The notes: generated by a model not told the origin, from the sequence alone. DNA of 64,000 nucleotides from Phenylobacterium sp. (GCA_004799545.1 SSMU01000023.1:186001-250000), one strand, 5' to 3'; counted from the stretch's first letter, positions 27,452 through 35,434 are shown. Program-made: numbers and translations.

Positions 27452-27739
27452 CTAGTCCCGGCGAGGGATGTTCTTGTGCAGGATCGCCCAGATGATCAGC
27501 AGGAAGGCCGCCATCCGGAACAGGTAGATGCCACTCGCCCGCTCGTTGGGGATGCCCAGCAGGAACGGCGACGCCTGGTTGATCGCCATCAGCACGAAGG
27601 CGGCGGCGAAGGCCAGGAACAGGCCGTCCTGGGTGCGCCGCCAGAACTTCAGGAAGAACACCGCCGCCACGATGCTGCCGGTCGAAACCAGGCCGGAGGT
27701 GAAGCCGATCGGCAGGCTCGGAAGGCTGAAGGCGCTCAC
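27452..27739 (-). CDS. DUF5985-like small membrane protein (second of pair)
   Basis: A 95-residue protein with three membrane helices: 'GSIVAAVFFLKFWRRTQDGL', 'FLAFAAAFVLMAINQASPFL' and 'FRMAAFLLIIWAILHKNIPR'. The pattern, with a helix ending FLKFWRRT, fits DUF5985. The GTG start (27737-27739) overlaps the TGA of the preceding homologous gene, so they are co-translated. The longer open frame upstream is a shadow of that gene. Function unknown; probably forms an inner-membrane complex with its partner. Confidence 0.82.
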   Translation of the reverse strand: MSAFSLPSLPIGFTSGLVSTGSIVAAVFFLKFWRRTQDGLFLAFAAAFVLMAINQASPFLLGIPNERASGIYLFRMAAFLLIIWAILHKNIPRRD

Positions 27740-28008
27740 GACTCCACCTCCCAGATGAAGCCGTAGAGCAGGACGCCGACCGCCAGGATCGCGGTGATCT
27801 GCCGGATCAGCAGCAGGTCCGCGGTGGGGAAGACCACCTCGTCGGCGACCAGCGCAAGGTTGTTGAGCGCGAAGAACCCGAAGCTGACGGCGGTCCACAG
27901 AAGCAGCCGCGAACGCTCACGGAGATAGGCCCGCAACAGCACGCCCGCGCAGACGGTGCTGGTCAGCAGGCAAAGCAGGTAGACGGCCGCCGGCGCCAAC
28001 GCTCTCAC
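27736..28008 (-). CDS. DUF5985-like small membrane protein (first of pair)
   Basis: A 90-residue protein with three helices: 'AAVYLLCLLTSTVCAGVLLR', 'LLLWTAVSFGFFALNNLALV' and 'RQITAILAVGVLLYGFIWEV'. It resembles the next gene in size and topology, including the AYLRERSRLLLW loop matching FWRRTQDGLFLA, and both look like DUF5985. GTG start at 28008 with GGAGG 9 bases upstream. The pair is isolated between the hybrid kinase and an SRPBCC gene, and I cannot assign a function. Confidence 0.82.
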   Translation of the reverse strand: MRALAPAAVYLLCLLTSTVCAGVLLRAYLRERSRLLLWTAVSFGFFALNNLALVADEVVFPTADLLLIRQITAILAVGVLLYGFIWEVES

Positions 28009-28281
28009 TCGCCAGGTCCTCCCCGAACCGGAATGCGGGCCACGGCGATCGACGGATCGCGGGCTCGCTGGGTCATGAGATCGAAGACGCCACAGAAGGT
28101 TCTCCGCCGGACGCGCCTGGGCGCCGAACAAGGCGGTAGCCTCCTGGTCGCGTACAACAAACGCCCCACGTCACTGGCGGGGAGCCTATCGCCGCCCGGG
28201 CCTCGATCAAGGCAAGGCTTGGCGGGAACGCGGCAATCAGCTCAAACTTACGTGGAAAACCAAAAAAGGGGGAGCCACCAG

Positions 28282-28779
28282 ATGAAACTCCAGATCGCCG
28301 CCGCCGTCCTGACGCTGAGCCTCGCCGGCGCGGCCCACGCCGCCGACGCAGAGCACGCGACCGATTATGTGACCATCCCGCTGGAGACCACCGTCAAGGC
28401 CCCGGCCGACGTGGTGTGGAAGAAGGTCGGCGGCTTCTGCGACATCGGCGGCTGGATGCACACCACCTGCGTGATCACCTCCGGCGGCGCCGACGTGGGG
28501 GCGGTGCGCCGCATCGCCGGCCGCGTCGACGAGGTGCTCGTCTCGAAGACCGCCTGGTCCTACACCTACGCCCAGCCGAAATCCCCGATCGACTACCACG
28601 GCACCGTGGAAGTGCGGCCCGACGGCAAGACCCAGTCGAAGCTGATCTACACCCTGGTCTACGACGCCGCGGCGCTGAAGGACCCGACGCCGGACGGCAA
28701 GGCCAAGGACGTGGCCGGCCGCACCAAGATGTTCACCGGCGTGCTCAACACCATGAAGACCATCGCCGAGACCAAATAG
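28282..28779 (+). CDS. Secreted SRPBCC-fold protein
   Basis: A 165-residue protein with a Sec signal peptide (residues 1-20, ending AHA-AD) and an SRPBCC/START-like domain: 'LETTVKAPADVVWKKVGGFC', 'WMHTTCVITSGG', 'GAVRRIAGRVDEVLV'. These domains enclose a hydrophobic pocket and bind lipids or polyketides. The signal peptide would place it in the periplasm. A strong AAGGGGGAG ribosome site is at 28267-28275. The 270 bases upstream (28009-28281) contain its promoter presumably; I see no other gene there. Confidence 0.85.
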   Translation: MKLQIAAAVLTLSLAGAAHAADAEHATDYVTIPLETTVKAPADVVWKKVGGFCDIGGWMHTTCVITSGGADVGAVRRIAGRVDEVLVSKTAWSYTYAQPKSPIDYHGTVEVRPDGKTQSKLIYTLVYDAAALKDPTPDGKAKDVAGRTKMFTGVLNTMKTIAETK

Positions 28780-28782
28780 GCG

Positions 28783-29058
28783 TCAGGCGAGCCAGCGGCG
28801 GGGCCACAGGCGGCCGAGCGGGCGGACGCGTCCCTCGGCCAGGCCCATCCGCTTGATCGTGCGCGGCGTCAGTTGGGCGAAGGCCTCGACGGGCTCGATC
28901 CCGCCGATCGGGCTGGTCGCCACGGCGCCGATGATGATCGCCTCGTCGATCGCCGCCCATTCGGCGCGGTTCCGATCCTCGTGGCCGACCGCATAGAAGT
29001 GGCGCACCGGCTGGGCCTCGTCGGGCAGCTCCAGCATGACGCCCACCATCCAGCTCAT
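28783..29058 (-). CDS. Hypothetical protein
   Basis: A 91-residue soluble protein, MSWMVGVMLELPDEAQPVRH..., with a short C-terminal basic tail (MGLAEGRVRPLGRLWPRRWL). No domain is recognised. The ATG at 29058 overlaps the TGA of a 39-codon upstream gene (ATGA), which supports both. Its stop is 4 bases from the end of the convergent SRPBCC gene, leaving no room for a separate terminator. Confidence 0.65.
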   Translation of the reverse strand: MSWMVGVMLELPDEAQPVRHFYAVGHEDRNRAEWAAIDEAIIIGAVATSPIGGIEPVEAFAQLTPRTIKRMGLAEGRVRPLGRLWPRRWLA

Positions 29059-29174
29059 CGATGCAGGAAGATCGGGATCAGATAGGCCAGCACCAGCAGG
29101 CCGAGGCCGATGATCACCGCCCGGCCGATCAGCCGGCTGCGCCGCGTCTCCCGCTCGTCTTCGGACCCGCTCAC
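29055..29174 (-). CDS. 39-residue single-helix membrane microprotein
   Basis: A short frame of 40 codons including stop, starting GTG at 29174. The product begins with charged residues (VSGSEDERETRRSR), followed by one hydrophobic helix (LIGRAVIIGLGLLVLAYLIP) and IFLHR at the end. The TGA (29055-29057) overlaps the ATG of the downstream gene (29056-29058), and GTGGA lies just upstream of the start. The clear charged-then-hydrophobic design and the ATGA junction argue that it is real. Function unknown; too short for most gene callers. Confidence 0.6.
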   Translation of the reverse strand: MSGSEDERETRRSRLIGRAVIIGLGLLVLAYLIPIFLHR

Positions 29175-29296
29175 GTTCCACCCGCTTCAATCGCCATCAG
29201 CCCTAGGTGCGCAATCCGGCGCGCCGCCGCAAGGCCGCACGGCTTGACCGCGACCGCACGCCTCGCAACGGTGCCGCAACTTCGGGAGGGCGTCAC

Positions 29297-30571
29297 ATGC
29301 GACATCTGCTGATCGGGGCGGCGCTGGCCGCCGCCATGGCCCTGCCGGCGCTCGCCCAGCCGGCCGGGACGCCGCAGCCGACGGCGGCCGGGACGGCGCA
29401 GACCCAGGCCCTGGCCTTCGCCGGCGGCCGGATCCACCAGGCCGTCGGCTTCTCCAACACCTTCCTGGTCACCACCAAGGCCGGGAATGTGGTGATCGAC
29501 ACCTCCAGCCCATTCAACGTCGCCCGCCACCGGGCCCTGCTGCGCGCGGTCTCCACCGCGCCTGTCCGCGACATCATCCTGACCCACAGCCACGGCGACC
29601 ACACCGGCGGCGTCTCGGCCTGGAAGGAGCCCGGGACCCACGTCATCGGCCAGGCGGGCGAGACGGAGTTCATGAACTACCAGACCCGCCTCGCCGGCTT
29701 CTTCGCTGAGCGCAACGCGGCCCAGTTCGGCGGACCCGGCCAGGCGGCCCTGAGCCACGCCAATCCGGGGAACTTCGCCGCGCCGAAGCTCGCCGACCTG
29801 CTGTTCGACAAGGACTACCGGTTCAAGCTGGGCGACCTGACCTTCGACTGCTTCGCCGCCCCCGGTGAGACGCCGGACATGCTCAACGTCTGGATCCCGG
29901 AGCTGAAGGCGGTGTTCGTCGGCGACAACTACTATGCGTCGTTCCCCAACCTCTACACGCTCCGGGGCACGGAGCCGCGCTGGGCGCTGGACTATGTGGC
30001 CTCGCTCAACAAGGTGCTGGCGCTGAAGCCGGAGATCGTGCTGCCGAGCCACGGCGTCCCGATCGTGGGCGCGGCCAAGGTCCAGCGGGTCCTGACCCAG
30101 TACCGCGACGCCATCCTCTACGTCCACGACGCCACGGTGCGCGGCATGAACGATGGCAAGGACGTCTACACCCTCATGCGCGAGATCAAGCTGCCGGCCG
30201 AGCTGCAGGTGGGCGAGGGCTATGGCGCCCTCACCTGGTCGATCCGCGGCATCTACGAGGGCTACGCCGGCTGGTTCGACGGCGATCCGGCGACCATGTA
30301 TGCGACCGCGCCGCCGGCCGCCGATGCGGAGTTGGTGCGGCTGGCCGGCGGGGCGGGCCCGGTGGCCGCGCGCGCCGCCGCCCTGATGGGGTCGGACCCG
30401 GCGCTCGCCCTGCGCCTGACCAGCGCCGCCCTGGCGGTCGATCCGCGCGACCGCACGGCGCTGGCCGCCCGCAAGGCGGCGCTGCAGGCCCTGCTGGCGG
30501 CGTCGCGGAATTCGAACGAAAGCGGCTGGCTGCGGGCCGGCCTCGCCAAGGTCGACACGGCGCTCAGATAG
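29297..30571 (+). CDS. Secreted metallo-beta-lactamase-fold hydrolase (alkyl sulfatase-like)
   Basis: A 424-residue protein with a signal peptide (1-20, ending LAQ). The metal motif HSHGDH is at 97-102, and further ligand positions are consistent with 'AAPGETPDMLNVW' and 'LPSHGVPIVG'. After the MBL domain the segment 'ALTWSIRGIYEGYAGWFDGDP' and an alpha-helical C-terminus resemble the dimerisation region of SdsA1/BDS1 alkyl sulfatases. It may hydrolyse alkyl sulfates or related esters in the periplasm. The final SCP2-like domain of full alkyl sulfatases (about 650 residues) is missing. ATG 29297 is preceded by GGGAGGG. Confidence 0.87.
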   Translation: MRHLLIGAALAAAMALPALAQPAGTPQPTAAGTAQTQALAFAGGRIHQAVGFSNTFLVTTKAGNVVIDTSSPFNVARHRALLRAVSTAPVRDIILTHSHGDHTGGVSAWKEPGTHVIGQAGETEFMNYQTRLAGFFAERNAAQFGGPGQAALSHANPGNFAAPKLADLLFDKDYRFKLGDLTFDCFAAPGETPDMLNVWIPELKAVFVGDNYYASFPNLYTLRGTEPRWALDYVASLNKVLALKPEIVLPSHGVPIVGAAKVQRVLTQYRDAILYVHDATVRGMNDGKDVYTLMREIKLPAELQVGEGYGALTWSIRGIYEGYAGWFDGDPATMYATAPPAADAELVRLAGGAGPVAARAAALMGSDPALALRLTSAALAVDPRDRTALAARKAALQALLAASRNSNESGWLRAGLAKVDTALR

Positions 30572-30650
30572 AGCCCCTCATTTGAGGGTTCCCGGAACCA
30601 AGCCCCTGCTCTCGGTTTTGTGAAGACAGACCTGAGGGAGGCTTCCAACC

Positions 30651-31334
30651 ATGACTCGTACACTCCTGCTTTGCGCCGCCGCCGCCACGGCGCTGACGCT
30701 CGCCGCCTGCAACAAGACGGCCAACACCGCATCCAACGCCGCCGACGCCACCGGCAACGTCGCCTCGAGCGCCGCCGACTCGGCCGCCAACGCCACGTCC
30801 GGCGCGGCCAGCGCCACCGGCGCCGCGGTCTCCAAGGCCGAAGACACCACCGGCGCCGCGGTGGGGGCGACCTCCGCCGCCACGCTCGGCTCGCACGACA
30901 CCGCCGCCTTCGTCTCCAACGCCGCCCAGAGCGACATGTACGAGATCCAGGCGGCCAAGATCGCCGAAGAGCGCTCCAAGAACCCCGAGATCAAGGCCTT
31001 CGCCAAGATGATGGTGAAGGACCACACCGCGCTCAGCAACGGCATGAAGCCGCTGATCAAGGCCGCCGGCCAGACGCCGCCCACAGACCTCGACAAGCGC
31101 CGCAGCGGCTTCCTCGACCACCTGAAGTCGGCCTCCGACGCCGACTTCGACAAGACCTACATCGACCAGCAGGTGGCCGGTCACCAGGAGGCCCTGACCC
31201 TGATGCAGGGCTACGGCAAGGACGGCTCCGACGCCGGGCTGAAGGACGGCGCCTCCAAGGCCGCGCCGAAGGTGCAGATGCACCTCGACAAGGCCAAGGA
31301 GATCCAGGCCAAGCTGAGCAGCAGCACCAAGTAA
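30651..31334 (+). CDS. DUF4142 lipoprotein
   Basis: A 227-residue predicted lipoprotein. The lipobox LAAC puts the acylated cysteine at residue 20, followed by an Ala/Ser/Thr-rich linker (about 21-80) and a DUF4142 helical domain (about 85-225: 'FVSNAAQSDMYEIQAAKIAE', 'FAKMMVKDHTALSNGM', 'YIDQQVAGHQEALTLMQGYG'). DUF4142 is a ferritin-like four-helix bundle of unknown function common in envelope proteins of Proteobacteria. Start at 30651 follows a GGGAGG site. Confidence 0.92.
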   Translation: MTRTLLLCAAAATALTLAACNKTANTASNAADATGNVASSAADSAANATSGAASATGAAVSKAEDTTGAAVGATSAATLGSHDTAAFVSNAAQSDMYEIQAAKIAEERSKNPEIKAFAKMMVKDHTALSNGMKPLIKAAGQTPPTDLDKRRSGFLDHLKSASDADFDKTYIDQQVAGHQEALTLMQGYGKDGSDAGLKDGASKAAPKVQMHLDKAKEIQAKLSSSTK

Positions 31335-31373
31335 GCCTGGCCTCTTAAGTTGACGTAGCGGCGGCCGTCCCCC

Positions 31374-31487
31374 TAGAGCGCGCCAGGCGAAAGTGGATAC
31401 CGGTTTCGCCGCCCGGCGCGCTCTAAACTCTTGAGGGTGGACCCTTCTTATCTGGTTCAGGTGACTTCACCTGAACCAGGAAGGGTC
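31374..31487 (+). repeat. Family II composite two-hairpin repeat, copy B
   Basis: A 114-bp element, inverted relative to 24504-24617 and nearly identical to it. Palindrome 1 (31374-31425) runs TAGAGCGCGCC..GGCGCGCTCTA with GGCGAAA..TTTCGCC inside. Palindrome 2 (31440-31487) has GACCCTTC..GAAGGGTC outside and CTGGTTCAGGTG..CACCTGAACCAG inside. It lies 39 bases after the DUF4142 stop. The remainder of the 276-base gap up to 31610 shows no gene. Confidence 0.9.
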
Positions 31488-31610
31488 AAGCGGGGCGGCC
31501 GCCGTTTCTGTTTGCGGGGCCGGTCGTTGACCGCGCTTTCGGAACACCGCTATGTGACGCCGGTCGGCGCGCCGGATGGACGGCGCCCGCGCCTCATTCG
31601 GGAAAACGCC

Positions 31611-32231
31611 ATGCTCCGTTCCGCCCTCGCGGCCTCCGCCGCCCTCCTCCTTTCCGCCGCCGTCGCGCACGCCCAGGCGCCGGCCCCGCCCGGCCCGACC
31701 ATCGTCCGCGGCAAGGTGGTGGCGATGACCGCCGACAGCCTCACCGTGAAGCCGGAACATGGCGGCCCCAACGAGAAGATCGCGCTGGCCCCCACCTGGT
31801 CGGTGGCGGTGATGAAGCCGGTGGCCATCGACGCCATCCAGCCCGGCAGCTTCATCGGCACCTCCGAGATGCCGAATGAGGACGGCACGGGCCGCAGCCT
31901 GGAGGTCCACGTCTTCCCGCCCGGCGTGAAGATGGGCGAGGGCCACTACGGCTGGGACCTGAAGCCCGGCTCGATGATGACCAACGGCACGGTCGGCAAG
32001 GTGGTGGCCGGCAAGAAGGGCAGCCGCGAGCTGGACGTGACCTACAACAACCAGCCCCCGCGCCACATCACCGTGCCGGCCAAGGTGCCGGTGGTGCAGA
32101 TCACCATGGGGACCCGTGAGGCGCTGAAGCCCGGCATGCCGGTGTTCATGGTGGTGCAGAAGAAGCCCGACGGCAGCCTGGCCGCCGGCTCGGTCTCCAT
32201 CGGGGAGAACGGCGCCAAGCCGCCGATGTGA
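31611..32231 (+). CDS. Secreted hypothetical protein, OB-like repeats
   Basis: A 206-residue exported protein with a signal peptide (1-22, ending AHA-QA). The body has two beta-rich halves, the first with 'IVRGKVVAMTADSLTVKPEH' and the second with 'NGTVGKVVAGKKGSRELDVT'. This resembles DUF5666-like small beta-barrel domains. Function unknown. The ATG at 31611 is chosen because it places the signal peptide at the N-terminus; the frame is open upstream through the repeat. Confidence 0.75.
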   Translation: MLRSALAASAALLLSAAVAHAQAPAPPGPTIVRGKVVAMTADSLTVKPEHGGPNEKIALAPTWSVAVMKPVAIDAIQPGSFIGTSEMPNEDGTGRSLEVHVFPPGVKMGEGHYGWDLKPGSMMTNGTVGKVVAGKKGSRELDVTYNNQPPRHITVPAKVPVVQITMGTREALKPGMPVFMVVQKKPDGSLAAGSVSIGENGAKPPM

Positions 32232-32238
32232 GCCGCCT

Positions 32239-32715
32239 TTGCGCCGCCTGGCCCTCGCCACCGCGCTCGCCGCCTTCGCGCAACCGGCCCTGGCGGCGCC
32301 CGCGCGGCTGAGCGAGGCGCAGGTGCGCGCCTTCGTCGAGCGCCAGTCGAAGGCCTGGAACGGCGGCGACCTCACCGCCTACTTCGCCCTGTTCACCCCG
32401 GACGCGCGCTTCCGCGACCAGGCGCTGGGCTCCGACGACAAGGTCTATCCCTACGGGACCAGCAGCCTCGCCGAAGCCCGCGCGCGCAGCGGCAAGGCCT
32501 TCGCCGGGCGCCGCATCCAGGAGGCCACGACGATCCGCGGTGTGACGCTGGCGCCCGACGGCCGTTCGGCGAACCTCGCCGCCGACGTCGTCACGACGAT
32601 CGCGGGCGGGCCGGGCGCACGGCGCTCCTGCGCCCGGCGCGAGCAGGTGGTGGTGGCGACCCCTCAGGGCCCGCGTTCCACCGGCGAGACCGACACCGTG
32701 GTGCGCTGCCGCTGA
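32239..32715 (+). CDS. Secreted NTF2-like (SnoaL-type) protein
   Basis: A 158-residue protein with a short signal peptide (residues 1-20, ending ALA-AP). The region 'VRAFVERQSKAWNGGDLTAY' and 'FALFTPDARFRDQALGS' is typical of NTF2-like/DUF4440 cone-shaped domains. Two cysteines in ARRSCARRE and VVRCR near the C-terminus could pair in the periplasm. TTG start at 32239, 8 bases after the previous stop, so it is probably co-transcribed with the gene before it. Ligand or enzymatic role unknown. Confidence 0.75.
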   Translation: MRRLALATALAAFAQPALAAPARLSEAQVRAFVERQSKAWNGGDLTAYFALFTPDARFRDQALGSDDKVYPYGTSSLAEARARSGKAFAGRRIQEATTIRGVTLAPDGRSANLAADVVTTIAGGPGARRSCARREQVVVATPQGPRSTGETDTVVRCR

Positions 32716-32757
32716 ACCCCCTCGCGGGGCGGACGCGGGGCGGCTAAACCTTCCGCC

Positions 32758-33507
32758 ATGCTGACCAAACGCGCCCTACTCGCCCTCGCCCTGTCGCTCG
32801 CCGCCGCGCCGGCGCTCGCACAGTCCACCACCGATCCGTATGTGCGGCTGCATACGGCGGAGGGCGACATCATCGTCGAGCTGTTCGCCGACAAGGCGCC
32901 GATCACGGTGCGGAACTTCCTGCACTATGTGGACACCAAGCGTCTGGACGGGGCGCATTTCTACCGCTCGTCCACGCCGCCGGGCGACAAGGCCTTCGAC
33001 TACGGCATCCTGCAAGGCGGCCTGCAGGGCGACCCCAAGAAGGTCTATCCGCCCATCGCCCACGAGAGCACGGCGAAGACCGGGCTGTCCCACACCGACG
33101 GGACGATCTCGATGACCCGCTTTGCGCCGGGCACCGCCACCGCCGACTTCTCCATCTGCGTCGGCAATCAGACCTATCTCGACGCCGACCCGAAGGATCC
33201 CGCCGCCAATCCCGGCTACGCCGCCTTCGGCCGGGTGGTCCAGGGCATGGACGTGGTCAAGACGCTGCTCGCCCAGCCGCGCGATCCGAACAAGGGTGTG
33301 GGCGTCATGAAGGGCGAGATGCTGGCCCATCCGGTCCCCATCCTGACGGTGCGGCGGATCGCGGCCAGCGAGGTCCCGCCACCACCGCCGCATGCGCCCT
33401 CGGCGCTCGCGCCGCCGCAGCCGCCGCCGACCATCGTCGGATCGCCACCGCCCACGATCGTCGGCTCGCCGGCCCCCACGGCGACTCCTGGGGCGACCCC
33501 GCAATGA
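32758..33507 (+). CDS. Periplasmic cyclophilin-type peptidyl-prolyl isomerase
   Basis: A 249-residue cyclophilin. Signal peptide 1-22 (ending LAQ), then 'VRLHTAEGDIIVELFADKAP', 'VRNFLHYVDTKRLDGAHFYR' with the catalytic arginine, 'ADFSICVGN' and 'YAAFGRVVQGMDVVKTLL'. The C-terminus is an unusual proline-rich tail (about 205-249) with the unit PPTIVGSP repeated. It catalyses cis-trans proline isomerisation of exported proteins. It begins a tight operon: its stop overlaps the ATG of the next gene (ATGA). Confidence 0.93.
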   Translation: MLTKRALLALALSLAAAPALAQSTTDPYVRLHTAEGDIIVELFADKAPITVRNFLHYVDTKRLDGAHFYRSSTPPGDKAFDYGILQGGLQGDPKKVYPPIAHESTAKTGLSHTDGTISMTRFAPGTATADFSICVGNQTYLDADPKDPAANPGYAAFGRVVQGMDVVKTLLAQPRDPNKGVGVMKGEMLAHPVPILTVRRIAASEVPPPPPHAPSALAPPQPPPTIVGSPPPTIVGSPAPTATPGATPQ

Positions 33508-34067
33508 GCCCTGCAACCTCGCGGCTGAAGGTCGGCGTCGATGTCCCCTGGGTGACCAGCTGGTCGGAGGAGGAGCAGCTGGGCGTCGGTCCCTGCCCGA
33601 GCGTCGACGGCGAGCTGGCCATCGCCCAGGCCAGCAAGCCCGGGATCGGCCGGCCGCTCTATTCCCGCAACCACCTGTTCCGCCAGCGCAAGTCGGTGCG
33701 CGAGATGCTCTGCCCGATGTGCGGCGAGCCGACCGAGGCCGGCGACCGCTGGAGCCAGACCGCGACCCACACCACCGCCGGCGAGCTGCGCGCCCGCGGC
33801 TTCGCCTTCGCCCTGCCGGTGGACATGGCCGACGACCAGCGGCTGCTCAACGCCGGGGCCATCGCGCCCCTGCACCGGGCCTGCGCCGACGCCTCGCTGG
33901 CCCGCTGCCCGCACCTGGGCGGGATGGACGACAAGACCCTGAAGCCCTTTCCGACCGCCTGGATTATCATGCCCCTGTGGGTCGAGGCCAAGCCGCCCGG
34001 CGCGAACGCCAAGTCGGTCCCGGTGGTGAGCTTCCTGCAGATCTGCGGGGTGGAGGACGCGCCATGA
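33504..34067 (+). CDS. Unknown protein with CxxC motif
   Basis: A 187-residue soluble protein I do not recognise. Visible points are 'VPWVTSWSEEEQLGVGPCPS' near the N-terminus, a central metal-ribbon-like CPMCGEPT (about 72-79), 'PLHRACADASLARCPHLGG', and a C-terminal 'FLQICGVEDAP'. The Cys/His pairs suggest a zinc site. It overlaps both neighbours by 4 bases (ATGA each), between a periplasmic cyclophilin and an EthD-like protein, so it belongs to the same operon. It could be a small zinc-binding accessory factor, but there is no direct evidence. Confidence 0.75.
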   Translation: MSPATSRLKVGVDVPWVTSWSEEEQLGVGPCPSVDGELAIAQASKPGIGRPLYSRNHLFRQRKSVREMLCPMCGEPTEAGDRWSQTATHTTAGELRARGFAFALPVDMADDQRLLNAGAIAPLHRACADASLARCPHLGGMDDKTLKPFPTAWIIMPLWVEAKPPGANAKSVPVVSFLQICGVEDAP

Positions 34068-34438
34068 TCAAGCTGACCTTCTGCCTGGTGCGGCTGCCGC
34101 ACCTGACCCGCGAGGCCTTCCAGCACTACTGGTTCGAGACCCACGCCCCGCTGGTGGCGAGCGTGGCCGAGACCCTGCAGATCCGCCGCTACGTGCAGCT
34201 GCATTCGCTGCCGGCCGAAGCCCAGGTCCAGGTGCGCGCCAGCCGCGAGGCGCCGGTGGAGTTCGACGGGGTCGCCGAGCTGTGGTTCGACAGCCTGGAG
34301 GCCCTGGCCGCCAACAGCGAACGGCCCGAGGCGCGCGAGGCCGGTCGGATGCTGCTGGAGGACGAGCGCAAGTTCATCGACCTGCCGAAATCGCCGCTCT
34401 GGTGGGGCGAGGAGCGGGTGATCGTGGGCGCTCGGTGA
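34064..34438 (+). CDS. EthD-domain protein
   Basis: A 124-residue dimeric alpha-beta barrel (EthD) protein: 'MIKLTFCLVRLPHLTREAFQ' followed by HYWFETHAPLV and 'DGVAELWFDSLEAL', both family hallmarks, and a C-terminal 'DLPKSPLWWGEERV'. EthD proteins are accessory or enzymatic factors in degradation of ethers, aromatics or polyketides. Here it sits in an operon with a cyclophilin, a CxxC protein and a site-2 protease, which is not a standard setting. Start and stop overlap neighbours (ATGA and GTGA). Confidence 0.88.
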   Translation: MIKLTFCLVRLPHLTREAFQHYWFETHAPLVASVAETLQIRRYVQLHSLPAEAQVQVRASREAPVEFDGVAELWFDSLEALAANSERPEAREAGRMLLEDERKFIDLPKSPLWWGEERVIVGAR

Positions 34439-35250
34439 CCGCCGTCCCGCCGACCCCCGGCCCGCCGCCCAAGGCCGAGCCGCCGCCGCAACCCCAGCCG
34501 CCGCAGATCAAGCCGCCGAACAACCTGGTGGGCCTGGCCGTGCTCGCGGGCCTGGTCGCGACCGGCGTGGCGCTCGATCGCGGGATCGCCGTCAAGCCGA
34601 TGACCTTCGCCTTCGTGATGTTCGGCTGGGTGCTGTCGGTGATGGCCCACGAGTTCGCCCATGCGCTGGTGGGCTATGTGGCCGGCGACTGGACGGTGCG
34701 GCCCAAGGGCTACCTGTCGTTCGACCCGCGCCGCTACGGCGACCTGGGCACCAGCCTGGTGATGCCGGTGCTGTTCCTGGCGCTGGGGGGCATCGGCTTC
34801 CCGGGCGGGGCGGTCTATCTGCGCAACGACCTGATGCGCGGCCGGTTGTGGCGGGCGGCCGCGGCGCTGGCGGGCCCGTTCGCGACCCTGCTGGTGCTGC
34901 TGGCCCTGGCCCTGGTCCTGCGGCTCTGGATGGGCGTCGGGACCGAGAGCCCGCTGTTCCCGGCGCTCGCCTTCCTGGCCTTCCTGCAGGCCACCGCCCT
35001 GGTGCTCAACCTGCTGCCGATCCCCGGGCTGGACGGGTTCGGGGCGATCCGGCCGTTCCTGCCGGCCGCCTGGACGCCGCACCTGCGCCGCGCGGAGGGC
35101 CTGGCGATGGTCGGCCTGTTCCTGCTGATCTTCCTCTCGCCGCAGGGCGGGCGGCTGATCTTCGGGACCGGCGCGACGCTCACCGGCCTGCTGGGCGTGC
35201 CGGTCGAGGCGGTGCAGCTGGGCTTCATCGATTTCCGCTTCTGGCGCTGA
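34435..35250 (+). CDS. Site-2 protease family (M50) membrane metalloprotease
   Basis: A 271-residue polytopic protein. A proline-rich cytoplasmic leader (1-30) precedes several helices. The zinc motif HEFAH is at 72-76, and the third-ligand motif NLLPIPGLDG is in a later helix. The fold matches the minimal rhomboid-like M50 peptidases found widely in bacteria, which cut within the membrane. Its GTG overlaps the EthD stop. Substrate unknown. A good intrinsic terminator follows at 35342. Confidence 0.93.
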   Translation: MTAVPPTPGPPPKAEPPPQPQPPQIKPPNNLVGLAVLAGLVATGVALDRGIAVKPMTFAFVMFGWVLSVMAHEFAHALVGYVAGDWTVRPKGYLSFDPRRYGDLGTSLVMPVLFLALGGIGFPGGAVYLRNDLMRGRLWRAAAALAGPFATLLVLLALALVLRLWMGVGTESPLFPALAFLAFLQATALVLNLLPIPGLDGFGAIRPFLPAAWTPHLRRAEGLAMVGLFLLIFLSPQGGRLIFGTGATLTGLLGVPVEAVQLGFIDFRFWR

Positions 35251-35341
35251 GCGGTCAGGCGCCGCTCGGAACCTTGACCGTAGCAAGGTGTTCTTAGCCG
35301 GGCGACGATCTCCAGTCCGTCGCCTGTGTGACACGTCCATG

Positions 35342-35376
35342 GCCCCCGATCTTCGCCGGATCGGGGGCTTTCCTTT
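35342..35376 (+). terminator. Rho-independent terminator after the site-2 protease operon
   Basis: Ten-bp stem GCCCCCGATC (35342-35351) / GATCGGGGGC (35359-35368) with a 7-base loop, followed by TTTCCTTT. It ends the operon from the cyclophilin to the site-2 protease and separates it from ruvC. Confidence 0.8.
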
Positions 35377-35434
35377 GGGCCGCCGGGCGCGGCTATCCGC
35401 GGGGCCGCCGATCGGTCATCCTCGGCGGCGTCCC

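Noticed and set aside
35251-35341. Possible small RNA or riboswitch before ruvC
   Set aside because: Apart from the intrinsic terminator at 35342 there is no recognisable aptamer or promoter pattern, so nothing was called.
35288-35434. N-terminal extension of RuvC
   Set aside because: The frame is open upstream but passes directly through the terminator stem at 35342-35368; the canonical RuvC start is at 35435.
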